64,000 bases of DNA from Solirubrobacter ginsenosidimutans (GTDB lineage Bacteria; Actinomycetota; Thermoleophilia; Solirubrobacterales; Solirubrobacteraceae): positions 62,001 to 126,000 of the forward strand of contig NZ_JAPDOD010000026.1 of the NCBI RefSeq assembly GCF_027587205.1. The letters are read 5' to 3'. The notes beneath the pieces were generated by a model, which saw nothing but the letters and a program-made list of their open reading frames with translations, searched no databases and was not told the origin of the DNA. Shown here piece by piece: positions 51,443-59,936 of this stretch; within the stretch, counting starts at the first letter, position 1; each line of letters starts with the position of its first letter. The translations under genes and the position numbers were made by a program.

Positions 51443-52957
51443 ATGCGCCGTCTCCTCCCCCTGCTCGCGAGCCTCGTCCTGCTCGCGCTGCCTTCAGCCG
51501 CCCACGCGTACACGTTCTATGAATGGAGCTCGGCCGGTGGTCCCAACGGGATCGCCCAGTCGGGCACCGGGGCGCTCACCGTCACGTTCCGGGACGCCGC
51601 CCAGGTCGGGCAGATCGGCCTCGGTGGCGTGCAGAGCACTCCGCAGTCGATCGCCGGAGGCACGTCGGCTCCCACGAAGCTCACGGCCGGCCCGGGCGAC
51701 GGCAACCTGTGGTGGGCCGATCCGTCCACCCGCCACGTCGGGCGCACCGATCCGGGCTTCGGACCGGCCCTGCTGGCCCTGGACTTCAGCGGCACCACCG
51801 CGGATCTGGTGGCGGCGAACGGCCTGATGTGGGTCGTGGAGTCCGACACCGGCGAGCTCGACTGCATCACGCCGGCGGGCGTCGTGACGCCGAAGACGTC
51901 CGGGCTGGCGCACCCTGGGGCGATCGCGCGTGGCAACGACGGCGCGCTCTGGTACACCGACACGGCGGCGAACAAGATCGCGCGGCTGGTGCCTCCGGCG
52001 ACCTGCGGCGCGGCGATCACCCCCGTGATCTTCGACACGCTCCCCGCCGGTTTCGCGCCGGCCGACGTCACGGCCGCGCCCACGGGCAACGACGTCTTCG
52101 TCGCGGGTTCCACGGGTCTGCGGACCGTCACGACGGTGGGCGTGACGACACCGATCGACATCGGCACCACGCGGCCGTACGTCCTGCACTCCAACGCGTC
52201 CGGCGTGTGGTGGGCGGCCACCGGCCAGCGGATCGGGCGCTACCTCAACGGCGTGACGACCGAGTGGGCGCTGCCGCGTGGCTCGGCCACCCCGATCGAC
52301 TTCACCTTGGCCTCCGATAACGCGTTCTGGTACACGGGGACGGGCGACGTGATCGGCCGGTTCTCGGAGGAGACGGGCGCAACCGGCCCGACGGGTCCCG
52401 CGGGCCCGACGGGTCCCGCCGGCCCGACCGGCGACACGGGCCCGCAAGGCCCCCAGGGCACGCCGGGCCCCACCGGCGCCACGGGCCCGACCGGCGCCAC
52501 GGGCGCCACGGGCGCGACGGGCGCCACGGGTGCGACCGGCGCCACCGGCGAGCCGGGCGCGCCGGGCACGGCCGTCCTCGGCTCTCCCGGCGCGATCGGC
52601 CCGCAGGGTCCGCGCGGCGCGACCGGCGCGACGGGTGCGCAAGGCCCGCGCGGGAAGACCGGCGCCGCGGCCACGATCCCGAAGATCACCTGCAAGCTTT
52701 CCGGCTCGAAGGTGACCTGCAAGGTCGCCAAGAGCGGCGGCTCCGGCGGCAGCGGCGGCAACACCGGCGGCGGCGAGGGCCTGCGGCTGCGCCTCAGCCG
52801 CTCCAGCAAGCTCTACGCCACCGGCAGCCGGGCGGCGAAGAGCTCGCGGACGACGGTCGGCCTGCACGCCCTGCGCAAGGTCAAGGCCGGCAAGTACATG
52901 CTCTCGATCGATGTCGGCGAGGACGTGACGGTCCACCTCACGCTGAACCTGCGCTGA
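51443..52957 (+). CDS. Secreted beta-propeller protein with collagen-like Gly-X-Y repeats
   Basis: 504 residues. A Sec signal ([19 protein letters not shown], cleavage near 22) leads to about 290 residues similar to virginiamycin B lyase/NHL-type beta-propellers, with [32 protein letters not shown] and [16 protein letters not shown] blades. A Gly-X-Y tract of about 32 triplets then runs from about residue 313 to 410, mainly [20 protein letters not shown], broken once by [11 protein letters not shown] Gly/Ser hinge and a beta-rich C-terminus (about 435-504) follow. A triple-helical surface fibre with a propeller head is likely. It is leaderless and convergent with gamma-glutamyltransferase. 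Confidence 0.9.
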   Translation: MRRLLPLLASLVLLALPSAAHAYTFYEWSSAGGPNGIAQSGTGALTVTFRDAAQVGQIGLGGVQSTPQSIAGGTSAPTKLTAGPGDGNLWWADPSTRHVGRTDPGFGPALLALDFSGTTADLVAANGLMWVVESDTGELDCITPAGVVTPKTSGLAHPGAIARGNDGALWYTDTAANKIARLVPPATCGAAITPVIFDTLPAGFAPADVTAAPTGNDVFVAGSTGLRTVTTVGVTTPIDIGTTRPYVLHSNASGVWWAATGQRIGRYLNGVTTEWALPRGSATPIDFTLASDNAFWYTGTGDVIGRFSEETGATGPTGPAGPTGPAGPTGDTGPQGPQGTPGPTGATGPTGATGATGATGATGATGATGEPGAPGTAVLGSPGAIGPQGPRGATGATGAQGPRGKTGAAATIPKITCKLSGSKVTCKVAKSGGSGGSGGNTGGGEGLRLRLSRSSKLYATGSRAAKSSRTTVGLHALRKVKAGKYMLSIDVGEDVTVHLTLNLR

Positions 52958-52960
52958 CCC

Positions 52961-54772
52961 CTACCAGCCGATCGCGGCACCGTCCTTCCTGAAGTCGGTG
53001 CCCGCTCGGTAGACGCCCGCCACCGCCGGATCGTCACCGCTCACCTGCGCGGTGGGGTCCGGCGTGAAGTGGATCGCCTGGTAGCCGCCCATCAGCGACC
53101 CGTCCGCCCGGCGCAGCGAGTGGCCCATGGAGATCAGCTGCGGCCCGACGAGGTCATAGAGCTTGGCCTCCATGTTCGTCCGGTTGGGTTCCTGGTCGTG
53201 GCGGAAGCGGGCGGCATCGCCCGCCGCCTGGACGTTCAACCCCAGATCGATCATGTCCACCAGCTCGGTCGCCTGGGCCTGGACCTGGACGCTGCCGCCC
53301 ATGTTGCCGAAGGCCATCACGGGCTGGCCGTCCTTCATCACGAACGCCGGGATGATCGTGTGGAACGGCCGCTTGCGGGGCCCGACGACGTTGACCGAGG
53401 TCGGGTCCAGCGTGAACAGCGCGCCGCGGTTGTGCAGCAGGAAGCCGTAGCCCGGGACCGTCACGCCCGACCCGAAGACGTCGTAGACGCTGTAGATGAA
53501 CGAGACCATGTTGCCCCAGCGATCGGCCGTGGCGATGTAGACCGTGCCGCCCTCGCGATCGACCGAGATCCCCGGCTGCGACGCGTGGTTGGGGTCGATC
53601 TTGTCGCACAGCGTCGCGGCGTACTCCTTGGAGTTGAGCATCGCGATCGGCACGTCGTTGAAGCGCGGGTCGCCGACGTACTTCTCGAGATCGGTGAACG
53701 CGAGCTTCTTGGCCTCGATCAGCAGGTGCCAGAACTCGGGCGAGCGGGCGCCCAGCGTCGTCAGATTCAGCCCGAGCTTGGGCACGCAGGTCTCGAGGAT
53801 GTTGAGCATCTCGAGCACGCCGATCCCCTGGCCGTTGGGCGGCAGCTGGTACACGTCGTAGCCGTGGTAGTTGGTCGAGATCGGGTCGACCCACTCCGAC
53901 TCGAACTCGCTGAGGTCGGCGAGCGACATGACGCCGCCCAGCGCGCGGTCCTTGGCCACGATGGCCTTGGCGATCTCGCCCTTGTAGAACGCGTCGCGGC
54001 CCTTCTTCTGCAGGATCCGGAAGGTGTTGGCGAGGTCGGGGTTGCGGACGATCGAGTACAGCGGCGGCGCCTGGTTGTCCCTGAGGTAGACCGCGGCGGA
54101 GTCCGGGTCCCGGCGCAGGAGGCTGACGCCGCTGCGCCAGTCGGTGTGGATGCGCTCGGTGAGCGGGAAGCCCTGGTCGGCGTCGCGGATCGCCGGCTCG
54201 AGCACCTGCTTGAACTTCATCGTGCCGAAGCGGTCGAGCAGCTTCGCCCAGCCGTCGATCGCGCCCGGCACCGTGGCGCTGTCGACGCCGGTGTAGGGAA
54301 TCTCGGTGAGTCCGCGGCTGGTGAAGTACGACCGGGTCCAGCCCGCCGGCGCCCACCCGCTCGCGTTGAGGCCGTAGAGCTTCTTGTCACCCGCCATGTA
54401 GACCTGCGCGAACAGGTCCCCGCCGACGCCGGTGCTCTCCGGCTCCATCAGCGCCAGCTCGGCCGCGGTCGCGACCGCCGCGTCGATCGCGTTGCCGCCC
54501 TTCTTGAGCATGTCGATGCCCGCCTGCGCGGCCAGCGGCTGGCTCGTGGCGACCATCCCGTGGCGCCCGAGCACCTCCGAGCGGGTCTGATCCGCCCACC
54601 CGCTCGCCCGCTCACCGCGGACGTTCTGGATCGTCCTCCCCGGTGTCGGCACCGCCGCCGTCGGCGTGCCGAACGGCGATGGCCCAGGCGTCTGCGCGAC
54701 GGTGTACCCCACACCGCCCACCAGCACCGTCCCGATAGCCAGCGTGGAAACCAGCCGTGCTCGCGACTTCAT
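52961..54772 (-). CDS. ggt: Gamma-glutamyltransferase
   Basis: A 603-residue Ntn-hydrolase that transfers or hydrolyses gamma-glutamyl groups of glutathione-like compounds outside the membrane. A hydrophobic N-terminus (VSTLAIGTVLVGGVGYTVAQ) serves as signal or anchor. GMVATSQPLAAQAGIDML, GGNAIDAAVATAAELALMEPESTGVGGDLFAQ and the nucleophile region REGGTVYIATADRWGN (Thr near 405) follow. FGNMGGSVQVQAQ is also conserved. The usual TTH at the cleavage site is replaced by TVY. It is convergent with the collagen-like gene, three bases apart. Confidence 0.93.
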   Translation of the reverse strand: MKSRARLVSTLAIGTVLVGGVGYTVAQTPGPSPFGTPTAAVPTPGRTIQNVRGERASGWADQTRSEVLGRHGMVATSQPLAAQAGIDMLKKGGNAIDAAVATAAELALMEPESTGVGGDLFAQVYMAGDKKLYGLNASGWAPAGWTRSYFTSRGLTEIPYTGVDSATVPGAIDGWAKLLDRFGTMKFKQVLEPAIRDADQGFPLTERIHTDWRSGVSLLRRDPDSAAVYLRDNQAPPLYSIVRNPDLANTFRILQKKGRDAFYKGEIAKAIVAKDRALGGVMSLADLSEFESEWVDPISTNYHGYDVYQLPPNGQGIGVLEMLNILETCVPKLGLNLTTLGARSPEFWHLLIEAKKLAFTDLEKYVGDPRFNDVPIAMLNSKEYAATLCDKIDPNHASQPGISVDREGGTVYIATADRWGNMVSFIYSVYDVFGSGVTVPGYGFLLHNRGALFTLDPTSVNVVGPRKRPFHTIIPAFVMKDGQPVMAFGNMGGSVQVQAQATELVDMIDLGLNVQAAGDAARFRHDQEPNRTNMEAKLYDLVGPQLISMGHSLRRADGSLMGGYQAIHFTPDPTAQVSGDDPAVAGVYRAGTDFRKDGAAIGW

Positions 54773-54849
54773 GACGACCCCCCCGGTCGTAGCCCCCCAA
54801 GTGCGTGCGGGAAGCTACATGAGAGTCGATGTCAGAGTGTTGACCAGGG

Positions 54850-55497
54850 CTACAGGTGGTCCTGGTCGTTCCAGGTCTGCAGCGCCCAGCCGTCGAAGCG
54901 GATGCCTTCGATCAGGTAGTCGCGGCGCTTCTGGAAGACCGTGATGCCGGTGTTCATGTGCGAGATCCGGTACAGCGCCGGGAGGTGCTGGGGCGAGAAC
55001 GCCTCGCGGAAGATCGCCGCGCCGAGGAAGAAGTGCAGGAAGCCCCAGTGCGAGACGCAGAGGATGCGCTCGCCGTTGATGCGCTCCTCGAGGCGGCGCT
55101 GGACGTTGACGACGCGCTGGACGATCTGGGCGAAGGACTCCGCGCCCGGCTCGGCGTGCTCGGGCGGGTGGTCCGGCATCCAGGAGACGTGGCCGGTGCC
55201 GGCGTAATGCGGTGACGCGGCGCGGTAGGCGTCGGACTGGCGGACCTCGAAGAGGTCGGGATCGGTCTCGTAGCCGAGGCCGAGCACGTCGCCGATGCCC
55301 TGCGCGGTCTCCTGCGCGCGGCCGAACGGGCTCGCGAGGATCGCCTCGATCCCCTCGCCCTCCAGGCGCTTCCCGAGGCCGCGCGCCTGCTCGTGGCCGC
55401 GCTCGGACAGCCGATCGGCGTCGGCCGGCTCGGCCTCCATCGTGCGGTCGGCGACGTTGGCCACGGACTCGCCGTGGCGGGTGAAGTAGACGATCAC
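54850..55497 (-). CDS. Histidine phosphatase family protein
   Basis: A 215-residue branch-1 histidine phosphatase. The catalytic FTRHGESVAN (phospho-His near 8) is followed by ILASPFGRAQETAQ, a Glu in PGAESFAQIV, and the second catalytic His in VSHWGFLHFF. GTG 55497 overlaps the pdxT stop (GTGA), so it belongs to the vitamin B6 operon. It may dephosphorylate a metabolite such as pyridoxal phosphate, but this is inference from position only. Confidence 0.9.
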   Translation of the reverse strand: MIVYFTRHGESVANVADRTMEAEPADADRLSERGHEQARGLGKRLEGEGIEAILASPFGRAQETAQGIGDVLGLGYETDPDLFEVRQSDAYRAASPHYAGTGHVSWMPDHPPEHAEPGAESFAQIVQRVVNVQRRLEERINGERILCVSHWGFLHFFLGAAIFREAFSPQHLPALYRISHMNTGITVFQKRRDYLIEGIRFDGWALQTWNDQDHL

Positions 55498-56036
55498 GCG
55501 ATGTCCCGCAGGAAGAGCTCGTGCACGCGGTGCTCGCCCGCGATCTCCGGGTGGAAGGAGATCACGAGCATGTTGTCCTGGCGGGCGGCGACCGGATGGC
55601 CGTCGACCTCGGCGAGGATCTCGACCCCGTCGCCGTACTCCTTCAACCAGGGCGCGCGGATGAAGACCGCGCGCACGGGCGGGCCGTCGATGCCGGGGAT
55701 GACCAGATCCTCCTCGAAGGAGCGGATCTGGCGGCCGAACGCGTTGCGCTCGCACAGCGTGTCCATGCAGCCGAGGTGGACTCGGTCGAGCATGATCATG
55801 CCGGCGCACGTGCCGAGCACGGGCTTGCCGGAGGCGACGAAGTGCTTGAGCGGTTCAGCGAGCCCCTCACGCTTGATGCCGAGGGTCATCGTGGTCGACT
55901 CGCCGCCCGGCATGACCAGGCCCTCCAACCCGTCGAGGTCCTTGGGCACGCGGACCTCGCGCACGTCGGCGCCGAGGTCCCGCAGCATCTTGGAGTGCGC
56001 CTCGAAATCGCCCTGCAGGGCGAGAACGCCTACCAC
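55494..56036 (-). CDS. pdxT: Pyridoxal 5'-phosphate synthase glutaminase subunit PdxT
   Basis: A 180-residue class I glutamine amidotransferase that feeds ammonia to PdxS. It begins [13 protein letters not shown], with [11 protein letters not shown] (oxyanion), GTCAGMIML (nucleophile Cys near 79) and the catalytic His/Glu in [18 protein letters not shown] 56036 overlaps the end of pdxS by seven bases. The length is slightly short of typical but the triad is complete. Confidence 0.97.
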   Translation of the reverse strand: MVGVLALQGDFEAHSKMLRDLGADVREVRVPKDLDGLEGLVMPGGESTTMTLGIKREGLAEPLKHFVASGKPVLGTCAGMIMLDRVHLGCMDTLCERNAFGRQIRSFEEDLVIPGIDGPPVRAVFIRAPWLKEYGDGVEILAEVDGHPVAARQDNMLVISFHPEIAGEHRVHELFLRDIA

Positions 56037-56914
56037 CCGCGGTTGGCGAGCAGCTGGCCCTCTTCGAGCTTGCGCGTCTCGAGCGAGACCATGGCGTTGC
56101 CGAGGCCCTCGGAGGCCTGCGCGACGCGCAGCGCGTCACGGAAGTGCGTCGTCGCCTCGACGATCGCCGCGGCCCGCGGCGCCGGGTCGTCGGACTTGAA
56201 GATGCCGGAGCCGACGAACACGCCCTCGGCACCGAGCTGCATCACCAGCGAGGCGTCGGCCGGCGTGGCGATGCCGCCCGCGCAGAAGAGCACGACCGGG
56301 AGCTTCTGATCGGCCGCGACCTGGCGCACGAGGTCCAGCGGCGCCTGCAGGTTCTTGGCCGCCGTCGCCAGCTCCATATCGTCGAGCGTGCCGAGCCAGC
56401 GGATCGCGCCGCGGATCTCGCGCAGGTGGCGGACGGCCTCGACGATGTCGCCGGTGCCGGCCTCGCCCTTGGAGCGGATCATCGCCGCGCCCTCGCCGAT
56501 CCGTCGCAGCGCCTCACCGAGATTGGTCGCGCCGCACACGAACGGGATCTTGAAGCCCCACTTGTCGATGTGGTTGGCCTCGTCGGCGGGCGTGAGGACC
56601 TCGGACTCGTCGATGAAGTCGACCTCGAGCGCCTCGAGCACCTGCGCCTCGGCGAAGTGGCCGATCCGCGCCTTGGCCATGACGGGGATCGTCACGGCCT
56701 CCTGGATGCCCTTGATCATCAGCGGATCGGACATGCGCGCGACCCCGCCGTCGCGGCGGATGTCGGCGGGAACGCGCTCGAGCGCCATGACGGCGGTGGC
56801 ACCGGCGTCCTCGGCGATTTTCGCCTGCTCAGCGTTGACGACGTCCATGATGACGCCGCCCTTCAGCATCTCGGCCAGGCCGGCCTTTACACGGAACGTC
56901 GCCTCGTCTCTCAT
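56030..56914 (-). CDS. pdxS: Pyridoxal 5'-phosphate synthase subunit PdxS
   Basis: A 294-residue barrel enzyme that builds pyridoxal phosphate from ribose 5-phosphate, glyceraldehyde 3-phosphate and ammonia. It has [42 protein letters not shown] (catalytic Lys), [25 protein letters not shown] and [18 protein letters not shown], all conserved. TAACAT ends nine bases before ATG with no Shine-Dalgarno, suggesting a leaderless operon with pdxT and the histidine phosphatase. Confidence 0.98.
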   Translation of the reverse strand: MRDEATFRVKAGLAEMLKGGVIMDVVNAEQAKIAEDAGATAVMALERVPADIRRDGGVARMSDPLMIKGIQEAVTIPVMAKARIGHFAEAQVLEALEVDFIDESEVLTPADEANHIDKWGFKIPFVCGATNLGEALRRIGEGAAMIRSKGEAGTGDIVEAVRHLREIRGAIRWLGTLDDMELATAAKNLQAPLDLVRQVAADQKLPVVLFCAGGIATPADASLVMQLGAEGVFVGSGIFKSDDPAPRAAAIVEATTHFRDALRVAQASEGLGNAMVSLETRKLEEGQLLANRGW

Positions 56915-56956
56915 TGCGTATCGATGTTAGCCGGGGGTCGATGTACGATCCGGCGC

Positions 56957-57175
56957 ATGGCTGCTGACGATCCTGACCTCATCGGACCCGACGATGTGGC
57001 CTTCACGCTGGACCTAACGCCCGGACAGCTGAAGATCGTCCACGCGGCGCTGCGCTCGTTCCGCGACGACTTCGGCCACGATCAGCGCGACGTGCACAAA
57101 ATCATCCACGAACTCCTGGCGAAGCTGCCCGACGAGGCGTCGATCCGCTCGATCGACATCAGCAGCGGCCGCTAG
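56957..57175 (+). CDS. Small acidic conserved-looking protein, divergent from pdxS
   Basis: 72 residues from ATG 56957, beginning AADDPDLIGPDDVAFTLD. A helical core LTPGQLKIVHAALRSF follows, then RDDFGHDQRDVHKIIHELL, ending SIRSIDISSGR. TACGAT ends eight bases before ATG, and no Shine-Dalgarno is present. It shares a 42-base divergent promoter region with pdxS. It is convergent with the LuxR gene, whose stop directly abuts it. No family is recognised; the Val/Leu/His pattern suggests a compact helical fold. Confidence 0.65.
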   Translation: MAADDPDLIGPDDVAFTLDLTPGQLKIVHAALRSFRDDFGHDQRDVHKIIHELLAKLPDEASIRSIDISSGR

Positions 57176-59890
57176 TCAGTTCGCCCAGCCGCGCGCGAGC
57201 TGGGCACGGGTTCGAACCCCGAGCTTCGCGTAGACGCGCGTGAGCGCGTTCTCGATCGTCTTCTCGCTCAGATAGAGCGTCGCGGCGACCTGCTTGTTGG
57301 AACGGCCGCCCGCCACGAGCGCCGCGATCTCCCGCTCGCGCGTGCTCAGCTCTCCGCGCTCGCTTCGCCGGCCGTTGGCGGAGATGCGCGTGCCGAGCAC
57401 CCGCAGCTCGCGCGAGGCGGCGTTGCGCAGCCGGACGCCTCCCCCGCGCGCGGCATCGGCGGCGACGCGCTGCAGGACCGCCTTCGCCGCCTCGTGCTCG
57501 CCCGCGGCGCTGAGCGCGCGGCCCTGGACGAGCCGGGCCTCGGCGGCCTCGAGCGCGCCCGTGGCGTCGGCAACGTCCGCGGCCACTGCGGCCAGCGCGG
57601 CGGCCGCCTTAGACTCTCCCCACGCCAGCAGGACTTCGGCGGTGCCCAGCTCGGCGCGCACCGCGGCCAGCGGGAGGTCGACCCGCGCGCTCTCGCGGGC
57701 CGCCGCCTGGGCGATCTGGTCGGCGTCGTCGATATGACCCAGCGCGAGCGAGGCGCGCACGCGGCACAGCGCCGAGCGCCCCGCCCAGGAGGCGTCGAGC
57801 TCGGCGCGCTCGAGCTCGAGCAGGCAGCGCTCGGGATCGTCGGCGACGTGCAGGCACGCGAGCGTCGCGGCCGCCATGCGCGTGGTGTCGCTCGGCTCGA
57901 GGCCGGCGATGAGCGCCTGGCACGCCGCGGCGGAGCGCTCCGCTTCGTGTGCCTCGCCGCGCTCGTGGTGGATCGCGGCGCGCACCGAGAGGGCGAGCAG
58001 CAGCGGGTTCGGCGCCGTCTGCATCCGCGCCGCCTCCTCGGCGGCCTCGGCCGCGGCCAGCGCGGCGTGCAGGTCGAGCTGCAGCCACAGCGTCCACGCC
58101 TGCACCCCGAGCAGCCAGACGAGCATCTCCCCGCTGCTCGTCCCGCGCCCGATCGCGACCGCGCGCTTGAGCGTCGCGCTCGCGTCCTCCACCCGCTCGA
58201 GCCGCATCAGCGCGCGCGACACGTGCAGGAGGACGGTCGGATGCGCGCCGACGAGCCGGTCGTCGAGCGCGTCCAGCGGTGCGAGCAGATCGGCGCCGGG
58301 CCGCCGTTCACCGGACCAGACGTCCCCGAGCGCGCCGAGCACGCGGGAAGCGGCGACGAGCACCGCGTCGAGGCCGGCCGCGGCGGGGTGCGTCGCGAGG
58401 CGCTGGGCGGTCGCCGCCCACCCGCGCAGGGCCGGCGCGTCGTTGGCGGTCATCGCCGCCGCGGCCAGTTCGAACGCGAGGCTCGGGTGCGGCTTGGCGG
58501 TATAGGCCGCGTGGAGCCGGCGCCGGGCCTGCGCGTAGCGGCCGCGGAGCGTCTCGACGCGAGCGCAGGCGAGGATCAGCTCGCGGTTGGCGGAGTCCAG
58601 CTCGAGTGCCTCCTGCAGCCGGGCGAGGCTCTCCTCGAGCCGCCCGGCGCCCGCCAGCGCCAACGCGAGCGGCCCGAGCACGGTCCCGCGGTCGCCCTCG
58701 GGCACCAGCGGGAGGGCGGCCGCGTACCAGTTGGCGGCCGCGGCCGGCGAGCTGCGCGCCGTGGCCTCACCCGCGCGCATGAGCAGCGCGATCGCCCGCT
58801 CGTCGCCCGCGCGCGCGAACTGGGTCACGTGGTAGGCGCGGGCCGCCGCTCCGGCGCCGCGCGCCTCGAGCGCCCCGGCCACGCGTTCGTGCGCGGCGAG
58901 CCGCCACGCCGGCGGCGCCGCGTCGTAGACCGCGCGGCGGACGACTGGGTGCCGGAACGCGAAGCCGCGCACGCCGGCATGAGCGCGGACGAGGTCGGCG
59001 GAAACGAGCGCGTCAAGTGTCGCGGCGTCAGGCCAAACGCCCGCCGCGATCGCGGCCAGCTCAGGGTCGAACGGGTCGCCCGCCACGGCGGCGCCCGCCA
59101 GGAGGGTCCGCGCCGGCTCGCCGAGCCGCTCGACCTCGCGGGCGATCGCGGCCTGCAAGGTCGCGGGGAGGGTGCGCGAACGCTCCCCCGCCGCGCGCGA
59201 CAGCTCGCGCAGGAACAGCGGGTTTCCCGCCGCGTCGCGCACGTGTCGCTCGCGGTCGCGGACGTCGCCGAGCATGGCGCGGGCGGCGGCGTCGTCGAGT
59301 GGCTCGAGCGTCAGCTGTTCGAAGCCCGGGTGCCGGCGGGCGGTGTCGAGAAGGCGGGCGGCGACGACCGCCGGGCGCAGCGCGAAGGCCAGCAGGTGCG
59401 GGACTTCGGGCGGGCGCGCGAGGAAGTGCAGGATGACCTCCAGCGACGCGTCGTCGGCCCACTGGACGTCGTCGAAGAGCATCACGATCGGGCCGAGCGA
59501 CTCGAGCACCGCTCCCTGCAGGCGGTGGAAGCGGAAGCGCTCGGCGGCGTTCGTCCGCGGCGCGTGGATGCAGCGCTCGACGGTGAGGGTGGGCTCCAGT
59601 TCGATGCCGAACTCGGCGTTGAGCGCGTCCATCCGCGCATGCGCGATCGTCGTGACGTGCCCGTCGAGGGCGTCGAACGCGAGCGCGAACGGCAGGTCGC
59701 GCTCGTGCTCGGCCGCCCGCCCCGCCGCCACCCGCAGGGGCGCGGCCAGGTCCGCGATCGCCGCAAGCAGCGCGCTCTTGCCGATGCCCGCCTCGCCCAG
59801 CACTCCCAGCACCCGCGTCCCGCCGGCCCGCACGTCGTCCAGCGCGCGGCTCACGGACGCCAGCTCCACCTCTCGCCCAACCAGGTCCAT
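57176..59890 (-). CDS. LAL-type LuxR-family transcriptional regulator
   Basis: A 904-residue MalT-like ATP-dependent regulator. An N-terminal AAA-like ATPase has Walker A GEAGIGKSALLAA (about 33) and Walker B VMLFDDVQWADDAS. A long helical, TPR-like middle region (about 330-830) senses an inducer. The C-terminal LuxR helix-turn-helix is LSTREREIAALVAGGRSNKQ to LYLSEKTIENALTRVYAKLG. Its placement after the GH65 and phosphoglucomutase genes points to sugar control like MalT. No strong promoter is visible in the 46-base gap, so it is probably cotranscribed. Confidence 0.92.
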   Translation of the reverse strand: MDLVGREVELASVSRALDDVRAGGTRVLGVLGEAGIGKSALLAAIADLAAPLRVAAGRAAEHERDLPFALAFDALDGHVTTIAHARMDALNAEFGIELEPTLTVERCIHAPRTNAAERFRFHRLQGAVLESLGPIVMLFDDVQWADDASLEVILHFLARPPEVPHLLAFALRPAVVAARLLDTARRHPGFEQLTLEPLDDAAARAMLGDVRDRERHVRDAAGNPLFLRELSRAAGERSRTLPATLQAAIAREVERLGEPARTLLAGAAVAGDPFDPELAAIAAGVWPDAATLDALVSADLVRAHAGVRGFAFRHPVVRRAVYDAAPPAWRLAAHERVAGALEARGAGAAARAYHVTQFARAGDERAIALLMRAGEATARSSPAAAANWYAAALPLVPEGDRGTVLGPLALALAGAGRLEESLARLQEALELDSANRELILACARVETLRGRYAQARRRLHAAYTAKPHPSLAFELAAAAMTANDAPALRGWAATAQRLATHPAAAGLDAVLVAASRVLGALGDVWSGERRPGADLLAPLDALDDRLVGAHPTVLLHVSRALMRLERVEDASATLKRAVAIGRGTSSGEMLVWLLGVQAWTLWLQLDLHAALAAAEAAEEAARMQTAPNPLLLALSVRAAIHHERGEAHEAERSAAACQALIAGLEPSDTTRMAAATLACLHVADDPERCLLELERAELDASWAGRSALCRVRASLALGHIDDADQIAQAAARESARVDLPLAAVRAELGTAEVLLAWGESKAAAALAAVAADVADATGALEAAEARLVQGRALSAAGEHEAAKAVLQRVAADAARGGGVRLRNAASRELRVLGTRISANGRRSERGELSTREREIAALVAGGRSNKQVAATLYLSEKTIENALTRVYAKLGVRTRAQLARGWAN

Positions 59891-59936
59891 GAAGGCATCC
59901 GACGCGCACGCCGGGCCCGCTATTCCCGCGCAGCGC

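Noticed and set aside
52377..52665. Dense GC-rich short tandem repeats that could suggest a CRISPR array or minisatellite
   Set aside because: They are in frame and encode Gly-X-Y collagen-like triplets. There are no fixed-length spacers or cas genes.
57205..57225. GGTTCGAACCCC, resembling a tRNA T-loop
   Set aside because: It lies inside the LuxR helix-turn-helix coding region. No acceptor stem, anticodon arm or D-loop can be built around it.
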